Below, one piece after another: positions 12,681 to 25,411 of a stretch of DNA of 64,000 nucleotides. Numbering within the stretch: position 1 is the stretch's first letter; each line of letters opens with the position of its first letter. The position numbers and the translations under genes were made by a program. The stretch is from Nautilus pompilius (lineage: Eukaryota; Mollusca; Cephalopoda; Nautilida; Nautilidae), in NCBI GenBank assembly GCA_018389105.1, contig JACATO010001108.1:186001-250000 (forward strand), in the 5' to 3' direction. Under the pieces are notes generated by a model that ran no database searches, was not told the DNA's origin, and was given only the letters and a program-made list of their open reading frames with translations.

Positions 12681-13430
12681 TGTATCAATCAAGACTAGCT
12701 TTTATGACTCTTAAGATGGAGCTACTGTCTGTCTGTCTCTGTCTCTGTGTGTGATGCTTTGTTATTAATGGAATTTTCTTAATGTTTATTGTTCGATATA
12801 ATGGAGAGAGAGAAAAAAACTCAAATGGATTTTGACACTTGTCAAATTTTCGGTTTCTGTTACCCTTTTCTTTTTGAAAAATTCCGAATTAAACAGCACT
12901 ATAACTGATGTTTAATCAATGGGGGAAAAGAATTGTTAAGTATTAAAAAAGGGGGGGACAAATAGGAAAAAAAAACATCAAGGAGAATCATTTTTTAATT
13001 TTGTTCAACTTTGACAGAATTGTGGCATTTCTCCCCCCTCCTCCCGTCTTGATTCCGACTGCCAGGGATTTGTCAGGGCGACGTGTAAACGTATTAAGTG
13101 ACAAGGAAAAACACGTCTTTCCTTCCCGTCTCCCAATATCCATCAGTCAGGAATGTCTTCTGTGCATAGATTTGCCGCTATACATCCGCCTGTTGCATTT
13201 TCTCTCGTCTTTCAGCATTAGGCTCAAGATGATCAGATAATCTCTCTGAAGGAAAGAGCTGCCGGTTTGGATTTCTATCTCTCTCTGCAGTCAGATAAAA
13301 GTTTCTTGTTGTTTTTGTTGAAAAATGATACATTTGGACAGAGAGATAGAGATGTAGGGACTACGATATTGTCAAAACATATCTAGATAATGCATTAACT
13401 AAATACATGCATGTGTGTGTGTGGGTGAGT

Positions 13431-13709
13431 ATACAGGGTGGTCCATAAGTCTCTCTAACCACAGTCGTTGCATTATTGGATTTGTACTTTAATGGTCCTG
13501 TTAAGCTTGGAACATACTTGGAATGATGGGGTATTATTCAGTCAGTGTGGATCCAACAAGGTGGAATGTTCACACCACATGACAGAAGCATTCTATGAAT
13601 GCATAACTCCTTTCCGGGATAGATCAAGGATCTCACACATTACCAGCACCTGCAGTTCACTCTTGGGGCCACCTGAAGGTGATTGTCGGGTACAACAATA
13701 CAGATGAAC
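13431..13709 (+). mobile_element. Decayed mariner/Tc1-type transposase fragment with a candidate terminal repeat
   Basis: A TA-flanked motif, ACAGGGTGGTCCATAAGTC (from 13433), resembles mariner-type terminal repeats. It is followed directly by sequence that reads, across frameshifts and stops, FNGPVKLGTYLE near 13488, a HHMTEAFYECITPF stretch near 13575, and WGHLKVIV near 13665. These resemble the FNGxV...Y, H...FL...F and LWGxLKxxVY blocks of mariner-family transposases. No matching inverted end was found, so this is an internally deleted and inactive remnant. Confidence 0.5.
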
Positions 13710-13795
13710 TAATAATTGTTGTGTGTGCACGCATGTGCGTGCAGAGTCACATCTCACAGCAGCTGGCACTTCTTTGATGTTATTGATTGATTACA

Positions 13796-13875
13796 GTAAA
13801 GTGCAACCATGAATACCTCATAGAACGAGATTTTGCGAAAACCCGACCCCTAGCGGACTATTGGTCGCACTTTAC
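13796..13875. repeat. Short inverted repeat with 13-base arms
   Basis: GTAAAGTGCAACC at 13796-13808 is complementary, with one mismatch, to GGTCGCACTTTAC at 13863-13875, with 54 bases between. The arm resembles pogo/Tigger-like termini (CAGTAAA...). It may be a tiny MITE or a solo transposon end; no coding sequence is inside. Confidence 0.4.
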
Positions 13876-15989
13876 CGAGCAAAATTCTTGCCTACCACAA
13901 GCTTGGAGGGGGGAACCCAATGCATGAACAATAGCGGCACTTGAACTGGTTCTTCACCTGTTTCTGCTTTTTCTCGCTCAGGCCGTTTTACCTGCCCAAG
14001 ACTGAAGATTTGGGACAATCACCCAGTAGTAAGCCAAGACCTTTTTTCTGAGACAGGAAACATTTCAAGTCCGACCATCAACACAAACATCCTCTACTTT
14101 TTAATTTCAGCAACTTTTGTTTTATATGCATAGTTTTCTCTCCCACCCCTAATGGTGACAGACCACAGACTGCTGCTAGTCCCCTCATTCCTGGATGCCT
14201 TTGGCTGGTTTCTTTTCTGCTTCTGCAAAGATCTGCAGGGAACGCTCATGCCTGTAGGGTTCCAACCGCATCCCAGAGATGAGACGTCGTTTCGGATGAA
14301 AAGTGCAACGGCTCTCGAAGACGTGCATCTGGACTTGACATCACAGTACATTAGATCTGAGTAGCATGTAAACTAAAAAGTGGGATTCTAGAGACTTCGG
14401 TGAAGATGGATCACACTTGTGTGCTTACTTTGATTACTCAGCAGCCTTCAATTAATCTAGTCTCCTGCGCACAAGCTCCCTGAGAAATAAAGTTAACTCC
14501 TGTTTTAATCTGAGACTCTGATAACCAGGTGAAGAACATTGTTTCAGTAGCATCTGTTAGGTGACATTTAGCTAGCTTTTTGGAAAATCATCTCTTTCGC
14601 CCATTGGTCAGAGAATAGAGTTGGTACTGGTTTCCCATCATCATGGTTGCAGTCTGAGCCATGTCTTCCCCGAAGGGGATCGGCCCAGAGAAAAAATTTT
14701 GTATTTTTTTTTTTTTTCTTATTCTGAAATCTTCAGAGATGCAGCGCAATTTTGTGAGGGCAATTTGTAGAATCGGAGCCAAGTGTGTCTACCGATGAGA
14801 AAACATTCCCACAATCCAATACTGCATGAGCTGGGGAAACTGCTCATCCGTAGAAGATCGCTCTAATAAAAAGAAGCTAAGAGTTGATTAACTCATGGCA
14901 CGGACACTATTGGGATGCAGGTGGAAAAGGGATTGATCGTTCCCCTGTTTGGGATGAGGATCAGCTTTTGCAACATTACATTATCGGAGGAAACATTTCA
15001 GACTCTGCGCACATCAGCTTTAATAAAAAATAAATAAATATACATGTGCATACATTCCTGATTTATTGGTATGATCTTACAATTAAAAAAATTATTCCAA
15101 ATCTGAATGTATAAGTTGTTATTAAATATTGTGTATAAGAGAGAGGGGGGTGCAGAATTTGTTGAGGTAGAAGATTCTGCTTCAGTCGAGTTGGTGGTGA
15201 TAAACTATTTTTTGTGGTGTTCAGGAACCTCATTTGTAAATTATCTCATAACGGACAGTTTTATAAAAAAATTTTAAGGTGTAAAGATTACTGGATCCGC
15301 CATGAAGAATTAAAAGGGGTGGTACTCCTTGATTTATAAACTTTGGTTGGGGGGGGCCCCAAATGGTGTACTGGGTCTTGATATTCTTTATGGAGACTGA
15401 AGTAACTCTCCAAAATGGTGATGAAGCAGAAACAGTTCACAAACCACTAGATGTTCCCTGTCCTGGATTGCTGTCAAAGTGTCTTGAGATTCCCTAACAA
15501 GGGTCGCTCCAGTGGCTGTTGTTATATTTGTAGTCACATGGCATCTATGAAGGCTCCCTGCGTGCCTTGGAAGACAGACTGCTGCTTAGAGGAATCCCTG
15601 TTATCTCAGGCTAGAAAACCTTGCCACTTGTGGGTCCTGTATCTTTTGTCTGGCTGAATTCCTGGAAAGTTCTGAATGAGACCCAGATGACTATCTTGGC
15701 TGATGTAAGGGTTTCAGCTAAGAATGCCACATGTTGGCAGTTTCTAACAATAAGCCTAGTGATGCTGGCAGCCCCCCTTAGTGATGAAGAGAGTCCTGGG
15801 GAAATGTCTGCCCTCCCCCCTTTGCTTTGGCTGCTGAAGACAGACTAGAAGCCCAGCTCACCTTTATTTGTATCATCATTTTAAAAAAAAATATTAAATA
15901 ATTTTGCATCCATAAAGTTTTGATACTTTATGAGAGAAAAAGAGTCTTTATTGGACAACTTCCTAATTGCACTCTCGTTATTTAAAACT

Positions 15990-16715
15990 GTAATTTCAAT
16001 AAGAGAAAGGATAGCAAAGTCCAGCTATCATAAAACAAATAGGCAGAGACATTCAGTGTGGAGCAATCCACACCCATCTGTAGCTGAAACATGCAACAAA
16101 TGGACTTGCAGTGGGAGACCAGTGATTGCAGTTACTGACATGAAAAGACACCTCATCTGGTGTAAGTTGAACTGATGAATGATGCGGCCTGTCTTAGTTT
16201 ACCCTGATTGGGAGAACTAGATTTTGAGAAAGCTACATGAATCATTCATACCCTCTTGCATGGTCCTTGGTATCCAGGGCTCTGGTAGTGAACCTTGGAT
16301 CCTTTAAAAGGCAGAATGAATGCCAAAGCTAGCTTCAGTATTATTTCGCTTCACTCAACGTGTATTGTGATGAGGATGGCTACTTCTAAGACAATACTCC
16401 CAGCTGCCATTGCCTACATTGTGTGTTCATGGTTTGAGGAACATGACATTTCAGGCACCTCCCATGACCAGTACATTCCTAGGATCTCAATCCATTGATC
16501 ATCTGATGGATGAACTTGAAAGACATTCACTATCAGGATCCTCTTCCTTCCTGGCTCCATACATTGCATACAATATTAATGGCTGAATGAAGAAATACCC
16601 CACCTAGGACACTTTCCAGCTCCTTGTATATTCTATAGCTATTATTCCTGCAAAAGGTAGTCCAACCAGTTATTATGTAGAGGTCTTAATAAAGGGGCCA
16701 GCCAGCATAGTTTTA
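15990..16715 (+). mobile_element. Decayed Tc1-like transposon (DD34E transposase remnant)
   Basis: Blocks of a Tc1 transposase appear in order with stops and frameshifts. They are a CSGRPVIAVTD segment near 16105-16135 (the GRP box after the DNA-binding domain), NAxSH-like MATSK followed by AYIVCSWFEEHDIS near 16375-16455, DLN at about 16483 with IDHLMDELERHS at 16494-16529 (the SPDLNPIEHLWDEL block), and AKGSPTSYY at 16650-16676 (the C-terminal end). The order, spacing and + orientation all fit. Terminal repeats could not be defined. The element cannot be active. Confidence 0.65.
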
Positions 16716-18071
16716 TTGCCTTGACCACAGATAATACATTAAATAAGACAGAGTGTCCCCCTGTTTAGTTGAGAATACAAAAGCTTTAGAAGAACTGCAG
16801 TATATATATAAGCAAAGTGGGTCATGAATAGTGCCTCTGGTCATTCAAGCTGTCTTCCAATCTTTTGTTGTATTAGTTTACAATGAGGAACTGCAGATTT
16901 TTAAGGACATCAGCTTTTTGTCAATTCCTCTCTACAGAGTAATACGGGAACTGGTCAAACCTTTTTTAAATGATGTGCTAAATTATCGGCACACATATTT
17001 GAGCAGCTATACTGTAAATAAATGGAATGTTTTTCCCAATTAAACAGAGGTAGAGGTTAAATTAAGGTAGAAAATGCTTTAAAACGTAGTTGATAGGCGT
17101 TGAAGAAAGAACAACAACAACAAGGATTCACAGCAGACTTTTTTTGCCTCTGTAATTCTATAATAATTATATTTTTAAAAAAAAAAGAAGAAGAAAAGAA
17201 TTACAGTAAACAGTATGTTATCTGACCTCCACATGACCGGTTTGTTTAGTTTAGTTTTTTTTTCAACTTTTTGAATATAAGCCAAGATTGGTTTCAACCT
17301 TTGTAATTCATGAGTTGCTCACCAGGGGAGCTGTATATGCTGTCCGCACATGCTCAGATTGTTTCTTGTCAGATGGCATCTTTTACACTTCTTGCGTGTC
17401 GATGGGTTGTATTCTTTGCAATATACTGTCCAATGATACTAATAATAGTTTAGCTAGTACTTCCTCAAGCAGTCGGTAGAAAAAGTAAGTGCATAGTTCT
17501 TGTTACTGAGCTAAACTAAAGAAAGAAAAGGAATCTGTTGGATAAACATCAGCACTCATTTAAAGAGAGAGAGAGAGATAGCATTTTCTTTTGTTGGTGC
17601 TAAATTAATTTCATTTTGTTTGTATTTTTGTAAGTACAGTTCTTAAATCAGAAGACTGATCCGTCACGCATTTGTTTCTCATGTCAGAAATAATGGTACA
17701 TGGTGGCTAAGTCTAGGAGGGCAACTGAGGTCTTTAAATATACGTATTAGCATGAAGATTTTCTTTAGAAACGAAACTGGCTTCACTAACAAATTTTAAA
17801 ATACTCATTACTGATGCCTCATGAAAATTGGCTTGATAGAAGAAGAAATGCTTCACTGTCTGATTAGCTGCCACAATGAAGATCAAGAGTGAGTGGCAAC
17901 CATCTGTACTCTGGTTTCCCTCCAAAGCTTAACACATTTAAAATATCCGGTCATCTAAGATGATTAAAGGCTGGAAGAATCCTTTAGGTATTTCATCGAA
18001 GAAAGGAAGGAAGGAAAAAATAATGAACTTCTTTAAAAAGAGGAAAAGCCTTCACCTGTTTGTCAAGTAGG

Positions 18072-18120
18072 TTTCTTCCCACATCTACAGAAGCTGAAGA
18101 GTCCTAGTAGGGATTTTGCT
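18072..18120. repeat. SINE-like core copy
   Basis: TTTCTTCCCACATCT (18072-18086) and the following CTGAAGAGTCC/TAGTAGGG segment match the stretch at 9951-10000 at roughly three of four positions. The reverse orientation of the same core (AGATGTGGGAGG) recurs at 46181-46196 and, slightly altered, near base 31 and at 19665-19680. This points to a dispersed family whose full length I cannot define. Confidence 0.35.
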
Positions 18121-19571
18121 TGAATTAGGGAACTGACACCAGGGGTTATGTTTTAAAGGGCCCTGATAGCCTGCAGGTTCGAAAAGGAAGTTATCGTTGT
18201 TTTAAATCTCTTTAAAATGATGAAGGGGCTGCAAAGGCGTTGTAGGTAGCGATATTAAACCGGACACACAACCATTGTAGGACAACAGGGACAAACATCG
18301 ATAGTACATATAAGGGAGACGGAACCCAGAAACGTTGTTGTTGTTGTTTTTTTTAATTTTTTTTCATCCATCCTGGCTAACCCTTACATTCGTTGATAAG
18401 AGGCTTATCAGGGTTGGGAAGCTGAGAGATACTCACTCCAGGAAGGAAATAGACAAGAGTACAGCGGGCGCAGTGAAGTAGAAGAGCAATAACTACTACC
18501 TGTTTGACTTCCTCTAGCCCCCTTAAGTAATTCATGGTGTTGGAAGTCAATAGGAAAAAGCACTTTGGTCTGGAAGGGAAATTACGCATTGTCTAGAATA
18601 GAATGACTGATTTCAGCTCACCCCATGAAGAATCTGTCCTTCCGCTTCCCTTCCCCTCGATGCTACTGTCTCAAAACAGCATCAAATCTGTTTTAGCGTT
18701 CATTCCATGTAACTTAAATATCAATATTATGTGAGGAAATAAACCTGCCTCGTTTAGCATGGAATCTGCGAGAATCGGTAATTTTTTCCTTGTTGACAAC
18801 ACCAAACTGTCCTGAGACGGTGGGTGTCATGTGATTCCTATGCTAAATCTACACCCTGCTGCATGATTAACGAAGAAAATTCCATTTTTAAAAGCAAGCG
18901 TGAAGCTTCTAGTTTTTGGAATTTTTAGCAAGTTTGTATCAAAGAGATCCTAGAAGAAATCTAGTGTCATTTGTGATGGATTACAGATAGGTAATTTACA
19001 GCCATGTGCGGTCTTAGAAAAACCAGAGCTCATCAGTCATCCTTATAACAAAATAATCAATTGGCTATTATAAATATACAGTATATACAGCTGACTTGAA
19101 ATTCATTTTCTCAAATGGAAATATTGTGTGTTATTAAATAAACTATCCAAATACAGGCTCCTTTTATTTTAGACTCCAGTTTAATGTGAAATCTAGCTTG
19201 TTTTAATGTTAAAATAAATATCCACTCCTTCAGATTCTTATTTTTGACAAATTAGCAATAAAAAAAACTTTATGTTCCCTCTCCAGGTTTAAAGATCATC
19301 CACTTCCTCTGGTGGCATTAAATATTTTAGATTGTGGAAGAAGTTATTTACTTTAAAAAAAAAAATGAAACTTGATATAGAGAAGTCTTTGAGCAATCCA
19401 GTAAAGTCAGAGTTCATGAATATTGCAAAGTAGATAGCCAGCTAAGTCACTTTCCAACACAGTTTTTCCCCCTGGATTACATAACTGATTTAAAATTGAA
19501 AGAGCAACAGGAAATGAACATTCCTCCCTTTCACCAGGCCAGCTTTTTTTCTAATATGAAATTAGAAAGGG

Positions 19572-19608
<37 letters not shown>
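19572..19608 (+). repeat. (AT)n/(GT)n compound microsatellite
   Basis: A short AT run passes directly into about 13 GT units. Confidence 0.9.
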
Positions 19609-21161
19609 AAAGTCCTCTTCCAGGATGACCTAATATAGAAATTCCTATTAGAGTGTTCATTTTTGGATGTGGAAGGAAACTGAAGAGTCCTGCAGCCAGC
19701 TAGGGAAGGAGGCACACCACTCAGTCACTGGGAGTAAAGTTAATTTAAAAAAATTTCTATAGAAAATAGCTTCTACTTTTTGTTTTTTTTTTATATTATA
19801 AAATCCAAATATTCACCTTAGGATAAAATGGCAAGAATTTTGTTGGATTTAAATCGGAAAGTATCCAGGAAATAAGGTAAAAACGTTAAAGTAACAATTG
19901 GTTTGAATTCATTTATTTTTCCCATCTGTGTCTACTGCCATAATGCTGTGAATTGACTAGAGATTGAATGAGTTTGGTCAGAAGTAGTAAAAGATGGCTT
20001 CTAAAATGAGAAATAAACAAGCAATATATGAAAACTCAATAGTGCATGCGACCGCAATGCATTCTTTTGTAGCTGATCACAAAAATGCTAAGACTTTCCC
20101 TTCTACTCACAGTAAACACAGCCACATGACCAGTGTGTACCACTAATCTTCGTGTTTGCACAGCGTAGTGTTCCACTTAATACAAGAAGAACTTCACTAA
20201 GTAGAAACGCTGTGGCTGGAGACAGTTTTCCTTACTTTCTTCCCATTCTGTGGAAGAAAGTCAAGTTTTACCTTTTGCAACTAGTATTTTTTTTTTAACA
20301 TCACAATGTGGATAACATACAAAATTCAGCCAGCTCATCTGTAACATTATACCATATGACCAGCAAGTGATGGATGGGCAGGTCCATTATACTCAAACGT
20401 ATGTATGTATATTTACTTGTTACCTATTCGTATGAATTTGGGTGCAATTCCCAACATTATCAACGGTACTAAGCAAGACTAACTTGTCAATCAAATGGGC
20501 AACACAAATAATAAATAACAAAACAAGCAAAATATTTAAAAGGGCAGCCATTGTCCCTCATGTGTCGGTAATAATATCTTCTACAGGCTGCATGTGATCT
20601 TCTGGATATTTTCCCATTAATTATGTGCCCTTTTATTCCTGGCTTTTTACTAGCTGGAAAAATATGGAGGTCTCACCTTTAACCGGTCTCATGGCAATGC
20701 ACGACACGGGCCAACATATACACCGCGTGACAGGTGTTAAAGGGTTAATTATTGAAAGTACGATTAGGAACCGTTGCACGTTCTGACCCACTGACCAAAT
20801 GCCCATAGACGTACCTGTGTTATCGGAGTTCCCGCAGGTGTCTCGGGCGGCTTCTAAAAATTAAAAAATTAAAAAAAAAAAAAAAAAAAAATCACAGGTA
20901 GGTGAACCTTTAGGTTTGTTTTGACTCACCAGGTGGCGCTGGTGAACTTTGAGAAGAGATTAACCCCCCGAATTATAATAATAAAAAAATATATATATAC
21001 ATATTTTAGCTTGGAAAATAATTAATCTTATTGTTTCGTCCCTGCTTCTTTGTAATTTTAAAATAATAATAATAATAATAGTAGTAGTAGTAAGAGTAGT
21101 GACAGGCCCGGGAGGAGGATGGGGAGGGGAGGGGAGGGGGGGTGGTATCTACAAAGGTGTT

Positions 21162-21169
21162 TATATAAA
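21162..21169 (+). promoter_or_regulatory. TATA box
   Basis: TATATAAA matches the consensus and sits inside the GC-rich region, about 30 bases before a leader that has no ATG and ends in a perfect GTGAGT donor. The predicted transcription start is about 21192-21200. The link to the catenin gene is inferred from strand, position and the absence of any other gene in between. Confidence 0.55.
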
Positions 21170-21194
21170 AGAATGTGTGCGGGCCAGGGACAGC

Positions 21195-21305
21195 TGACGA
21201 GGGAGGGAGCGCAGACATTCCAACAGCCGGCTGCGCTGTTCCGGCATCCGAGAGTTCTGGCTTCGCGGTACCTGGTAATAATCGGCGCCCGTACAGAGTT
21301 TGGAG
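21195..21305 (+). other. CTNND2: Candidate non-coding exon 1 (5' UTR) of the catenin gene
   Basis: This leader lies downstream of the TATA box, holds no ATG, and ends TTTGGAG|GTGAGT with the donor at 21306. An ATG-free GC-rich leader with a strong donor is typical of a 5' UTR exon. The nearest downstream acceptor that leads to the start codon is at 31912 or 31939, which gives a first intron of about 10.6 kb. The start coordinate is estimated from the TATA box. Confidence 0.5.
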
Positions 21306-24300
21306 GTGAGTACCGGGTGACTGTAAAGGGTGGGTGGGGGGCCCGGGATCCGCGCAGGGCAGGGCAGGGCAGGGCAAGGGGCTCGTCCCCTCCTCCCTCC
21401 CCCCTCCGCCAGCCTATCTCCCATGTCTTCTTCGGCCGGACATCAACAGTTTGTATCTTCATTACCGTCCCCCACCACCACCACCACAACAGCCCTTCTA
21501 CTATTCCTCCGTCTCCGGGGGGACGGGGATCCGGGCCCTGCCGACACCGGGACCAGCCCGCGGACGACGGCTGGTCGTCTCCTACTTACTGTTGTTATAT
21601 CACGTTAACAATGGCCGACGTGTGTGTGTGTGTGTGGTGTGTGTGGTGGGTGGGTGCTGGTGCTGGTCCGGGGCTGTGGGCGTCCCCCTCCAAACGCCCC
21701 ACCCCTCCCCTGCACCCGGAGGAGAGGAGGTGGGGGTCGGGCTGCCAGCCAGCCAGCCAGCCCGCATTCCTCTAAAGAACTGTCGCCATGCTGCATTCAC
21801 CATCGACTAATCACTCCCGGCGCAGGTGCCCGTTGTCTCCTGGATACCGGACCATCCATCCATCCATCCTCCTCCTCCTCCTCTTTTTTTTTTTTTTAAT
21901 TTAACCTGCCGTAAATGTCTCCCCCCCCCAGTACAGCTAATTAATTCGGCCCTGATTGAGCTACCACCAGTTGTGCGAATTCCCTTCTGTCCCTTATACT
22001 AATAACAATTAGACGATCGGAATTGATCACTACCGTTGTTTATCCACTACGATCCTGAATCCTCTACGATCACCTGCTGAAACCGTCCCGAGCTGCCGCT
22101 GATAGCCGAGCCATGCAGTCGGTCTACCTTGGCCTCGTTCACTCGGTCAGAGGAAATCCATAGTTGAGGTACTAGGTGAGACGGGTAGAAGAAACCTGAT
22201 GACTATTGCTCATTTTGACACGTTATTAGTTGGCCCGGGGGAGCCTCCCCTACTTGCTGTTTTCCACTGTCAGTTCGTTCCTGGTTGAGCTATGGATCAA
22301 TAATTTAAACCTGAACTGTCTAGATCCAAATTCTTAAATGTCCATTTACCTGCTTGAAGAGTCAGTAATAACAAACATTTAGAAGAACCAAACTTTAATC
22401 TGTTGACTGCTGAAAAAATGTGGAGACTCAATCATTGTGGGGTTGGATGGTATCTTAATTAACTTTAGAAAAATAAATATTCAAGTAAAAGGTCAGTGCC
22501 AAAAAACAGAGTTTCTGGTGTTTGATGCTTATTGGTTCTGTAATTACTGCATTTTGAGTGCATATAATTATGACGGTAACTTTATCAAGGCCAGTGGAAC
22601 TTAGGATAAAGAAATGTCACTTTTCTTTATTTTTGATGGTCAGTATGGAGGGTAGATAAGGTAATGAGGAGTAAGACTACCTACTAAAATCATAGTGAAT
22701 GGGTGATTTTAAAATTCTCAAATTGGGACAACTTGTTATGAGTGCTCCCTAGTGCTTGAGTATATTATGTTGGCAAGATCTAATTCGAAGACAACTCTTC
22801 TATTAGGATAAGATACAAGAGTAAAAAAAAAAAAAAAATGCTGTACTGAGGCTACTGGAATTTAGCTTCCAATTAAAAACCACCTTTACCTTTGAAGGTG
22901 CGAGTCCCTAACTAATTTTGCGTGTTTGAAATCTTAAATGTTGCTTGCACGCATTCTGTATCATAATGTATATATGACTGTATAAAATGTAAAGTAGTAT
23001 TTTGGTCTAGTATTAGATGGTGGCTTAAGTTGGCGATGCAGGGATGTCCAGAAATGTGATTTCTGAACGATAGATGCAATGTTTCATAAACCCTACGGAA
23101 AGCGGGGATTGCAAATTATAGGGCTGTGATAGGGAGTGCCTCAGGTGCTGTTCTGATGATTAGATTGAATGTTTGGGACCAAGCCTGTTTTGTTTTAATA
23201 ACTGCCATGTCACTGAAGAAAATGAATTTTGTTAGAATTTGCAGAAAGACTTCCACTTCTTGAATGAAGCAGCGTTTTTGTTTTTTTTTAACCTCTTGAC
23301 CTAAACATAGCAAAATAAACTGTTTTGGATAATATACTGTGGACCGATGATCCACAGCATGTTGATTAAAAAAGCATGTATCTTTTTGCTAAAACAATAT
23401 TAATGACAGATACACTGGTAAAAAAATTAGCAACTTTTTGGAAAACCATGATGCAGGCTCCATTATGAAGAGTATTTTTTTAAATAAAGTTTATAGGATT
23501 GAGATCTTTAGAGAAAAATTAAATGTCTTTTTTTTGGCTGCAGAATGCTTGTTCAGGTATTCAGTGGTTTGGCAGCATGGTAACGAATACTTTTGCAGTT
23601 TGGTAGTTCGGTGAGTAACCCAGCTTGGCCGACCAGCTCTTCACAGGCTTCCTTCCACATTTAAAAAAAAAGAGATAATATTCTGATACATCGGTTGAAG
23701 TCGGAGCACTTTCGTACTAGTTATGATTTTTGATGTCATGCACTCTTTCCACACCTGGCTGCCTTTTCTGGATGGGGAACTTGACGAAAATGATTGGTAC
23801 TAGTGGATTTTTGTATAACAGTACATTATCACAGTGGTGAACTGGTTTTGCATTTCTAAAACTTGGAGCCAATCTTGCACTTGTTTTTTTGCATAGTGCT
23901 CTGCCATTCAGTTGCAGATGACCATTTCTAAATCCATCATCATAGAAATACGGTTTCAAGTTATCTATCATTGTTCTAAAACTTATTTTTTTTTTTAGAT
24001 CTCGAAGGAAAATGTCTTCAATCTGGACTTTTGCGTATGAAGGAACTTGTTTTTTTTTTTTTTGATTGAAAAATATATTAAATAGTTAATTAAGCCCTCA
24101 TCAGAATGTTTCTTTATAAATGTATTAAAAGACCTGATTGAAATATAGTCAAAAGCACCTGTTTAATATCTATTTGTGGAGTTACTTAAAGTATGGGATT
24201 TGGCTTCATACAAACATCTACATTAAATTGAAAGCAGCTGACTAAAGCTGTACAAAGTGATTATTGATTGGACTTCAGTGAGCTTGGTACCGGTTAGAAG

Positions 24301-25411
24301 AGCTGGTCTTTGTTATCTGACCGCAAGTCAAAAGCTTGAACATCACGCATTTCTCATTTTCCGAAAAAGAAAAAAAAATTTCTGCAATTGTAGAATTGTA
24401 CTACATATCATTCGTTCAGATTCAGTTGTGGCTTGAAATATGATCAGCTTTTCAGAATTATAAAATGAACCAACTTACTAAACTATCATATGAAAACAAG
24501 GTGACTTTTTTTTTCTTTCTTTCTTAAAGTGTCTACACGCTAGATTATTTGAGGTGTTCCTACGATGTACATGTGACTGGCTTGAACGCTTTGCATCTAC
24601 TGCTCGGTACGATGTTGTAATGAATGGCCCTGTTCTGAAAATCACTTGGCTAGAGTTAAACTTTACTGTGGGGATTAACGATAAGAGATGGGAAGGTTGG
24701 GAGTTTCTCAAAATAGTTATGGGAGATTGGTGCAGTCTACTGCTCTTAAATAAACCAGAATCCAGAGACTGGTGCTTGAGATAAAAACATTTTTAGTCAA
24801 ACTTCAATGGGGGGGAAGCCCATCAGCTACAACTAGATGGTAGTGTGCTCCATAATGCTTTTTTCATTTGTTATACTTAATGCTACCAGAGTTTTCATTA
24901 TGAATCTGCTGCTAATGGTTAGTTTTCATTTTCTTGAAGTGTAGAGAATGATAGATAACCCGTGATGGGTGTTCTGGCTTTATGCCTGAAATGTATACAC
25001 ATACATTTTGTGATACAGAAATTCTTGACGATTTGAACACAAGTATTGCACATTACACCTAATGTCTGCTGTGCAATAGCTTTTCAAAATGGCATTTTTA
25101 GTATTTAATAGGGAGCATCTAATGCTATGTAAATATCTAGACTGGAAAATTCCCACACTCATCAGTGATGAGCTGGTGGAGATATTCCTGTGGTTCTCAG
25201 AATTCCTCCCTTCTAAATGTTGCTGTAAGATGGTCACTGGGTTCTAAGTTGTACATCAAGATGCTCTCGTAGGTGATCAGTGGAATTCATATCCAGACTG
25301 CATTTGCTTTCTTGCACTCCAATCTATTTAGTGTCTTCAAGCTGTAGTGGTTTTGAGCGTTTGCCAGGTTTTCTCCATCTTTCAAGAATGTTGATTATGG
25401 TCAAAGCTATT

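Larger units (their letters stand above)
12690..21110. other. Intergenic region between TRDMT1 and the catenin promoter
   Basis: I find no exon of a host gene here. The region contains two decayed Tc1/mariner-type transposase fragments (about 13431-13709 and 15990-16715), a short inverted repeat at 13796-13875, a SINE-like motif at 18072, a TG microsatellite at 19572-19608 and scattered homopolymers. The short open frames have no recognisable domain and look like chance. Confidence 0.6.
21110..22160. promoter_or_regulatory. GC/CpG-rich promoter region of the catenin gene
   Basis: This is the most GC- and CpG-rich stretch of the window, standing out from AT-rich flanks. It contains G-rich GGGGAGGGG runs just upstream of a TATA box. 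It lies 5' of the catenin coding exons on the same strand and encloses a candidate non-coding first exon. The overlapping open frames (for example 21058-21810 on both strands) are GC-driven, low-complexity and most likely not coding. Confidence 0.6.

Noticed and set aside
21058-21810. Long overlapping open frames on both strands
   Set aside because: They are GC- and simple-repeat-driven (poly Gly, Pro, His, Val runs), overlap each other on both strands and sit on the promoter; no domain is present.
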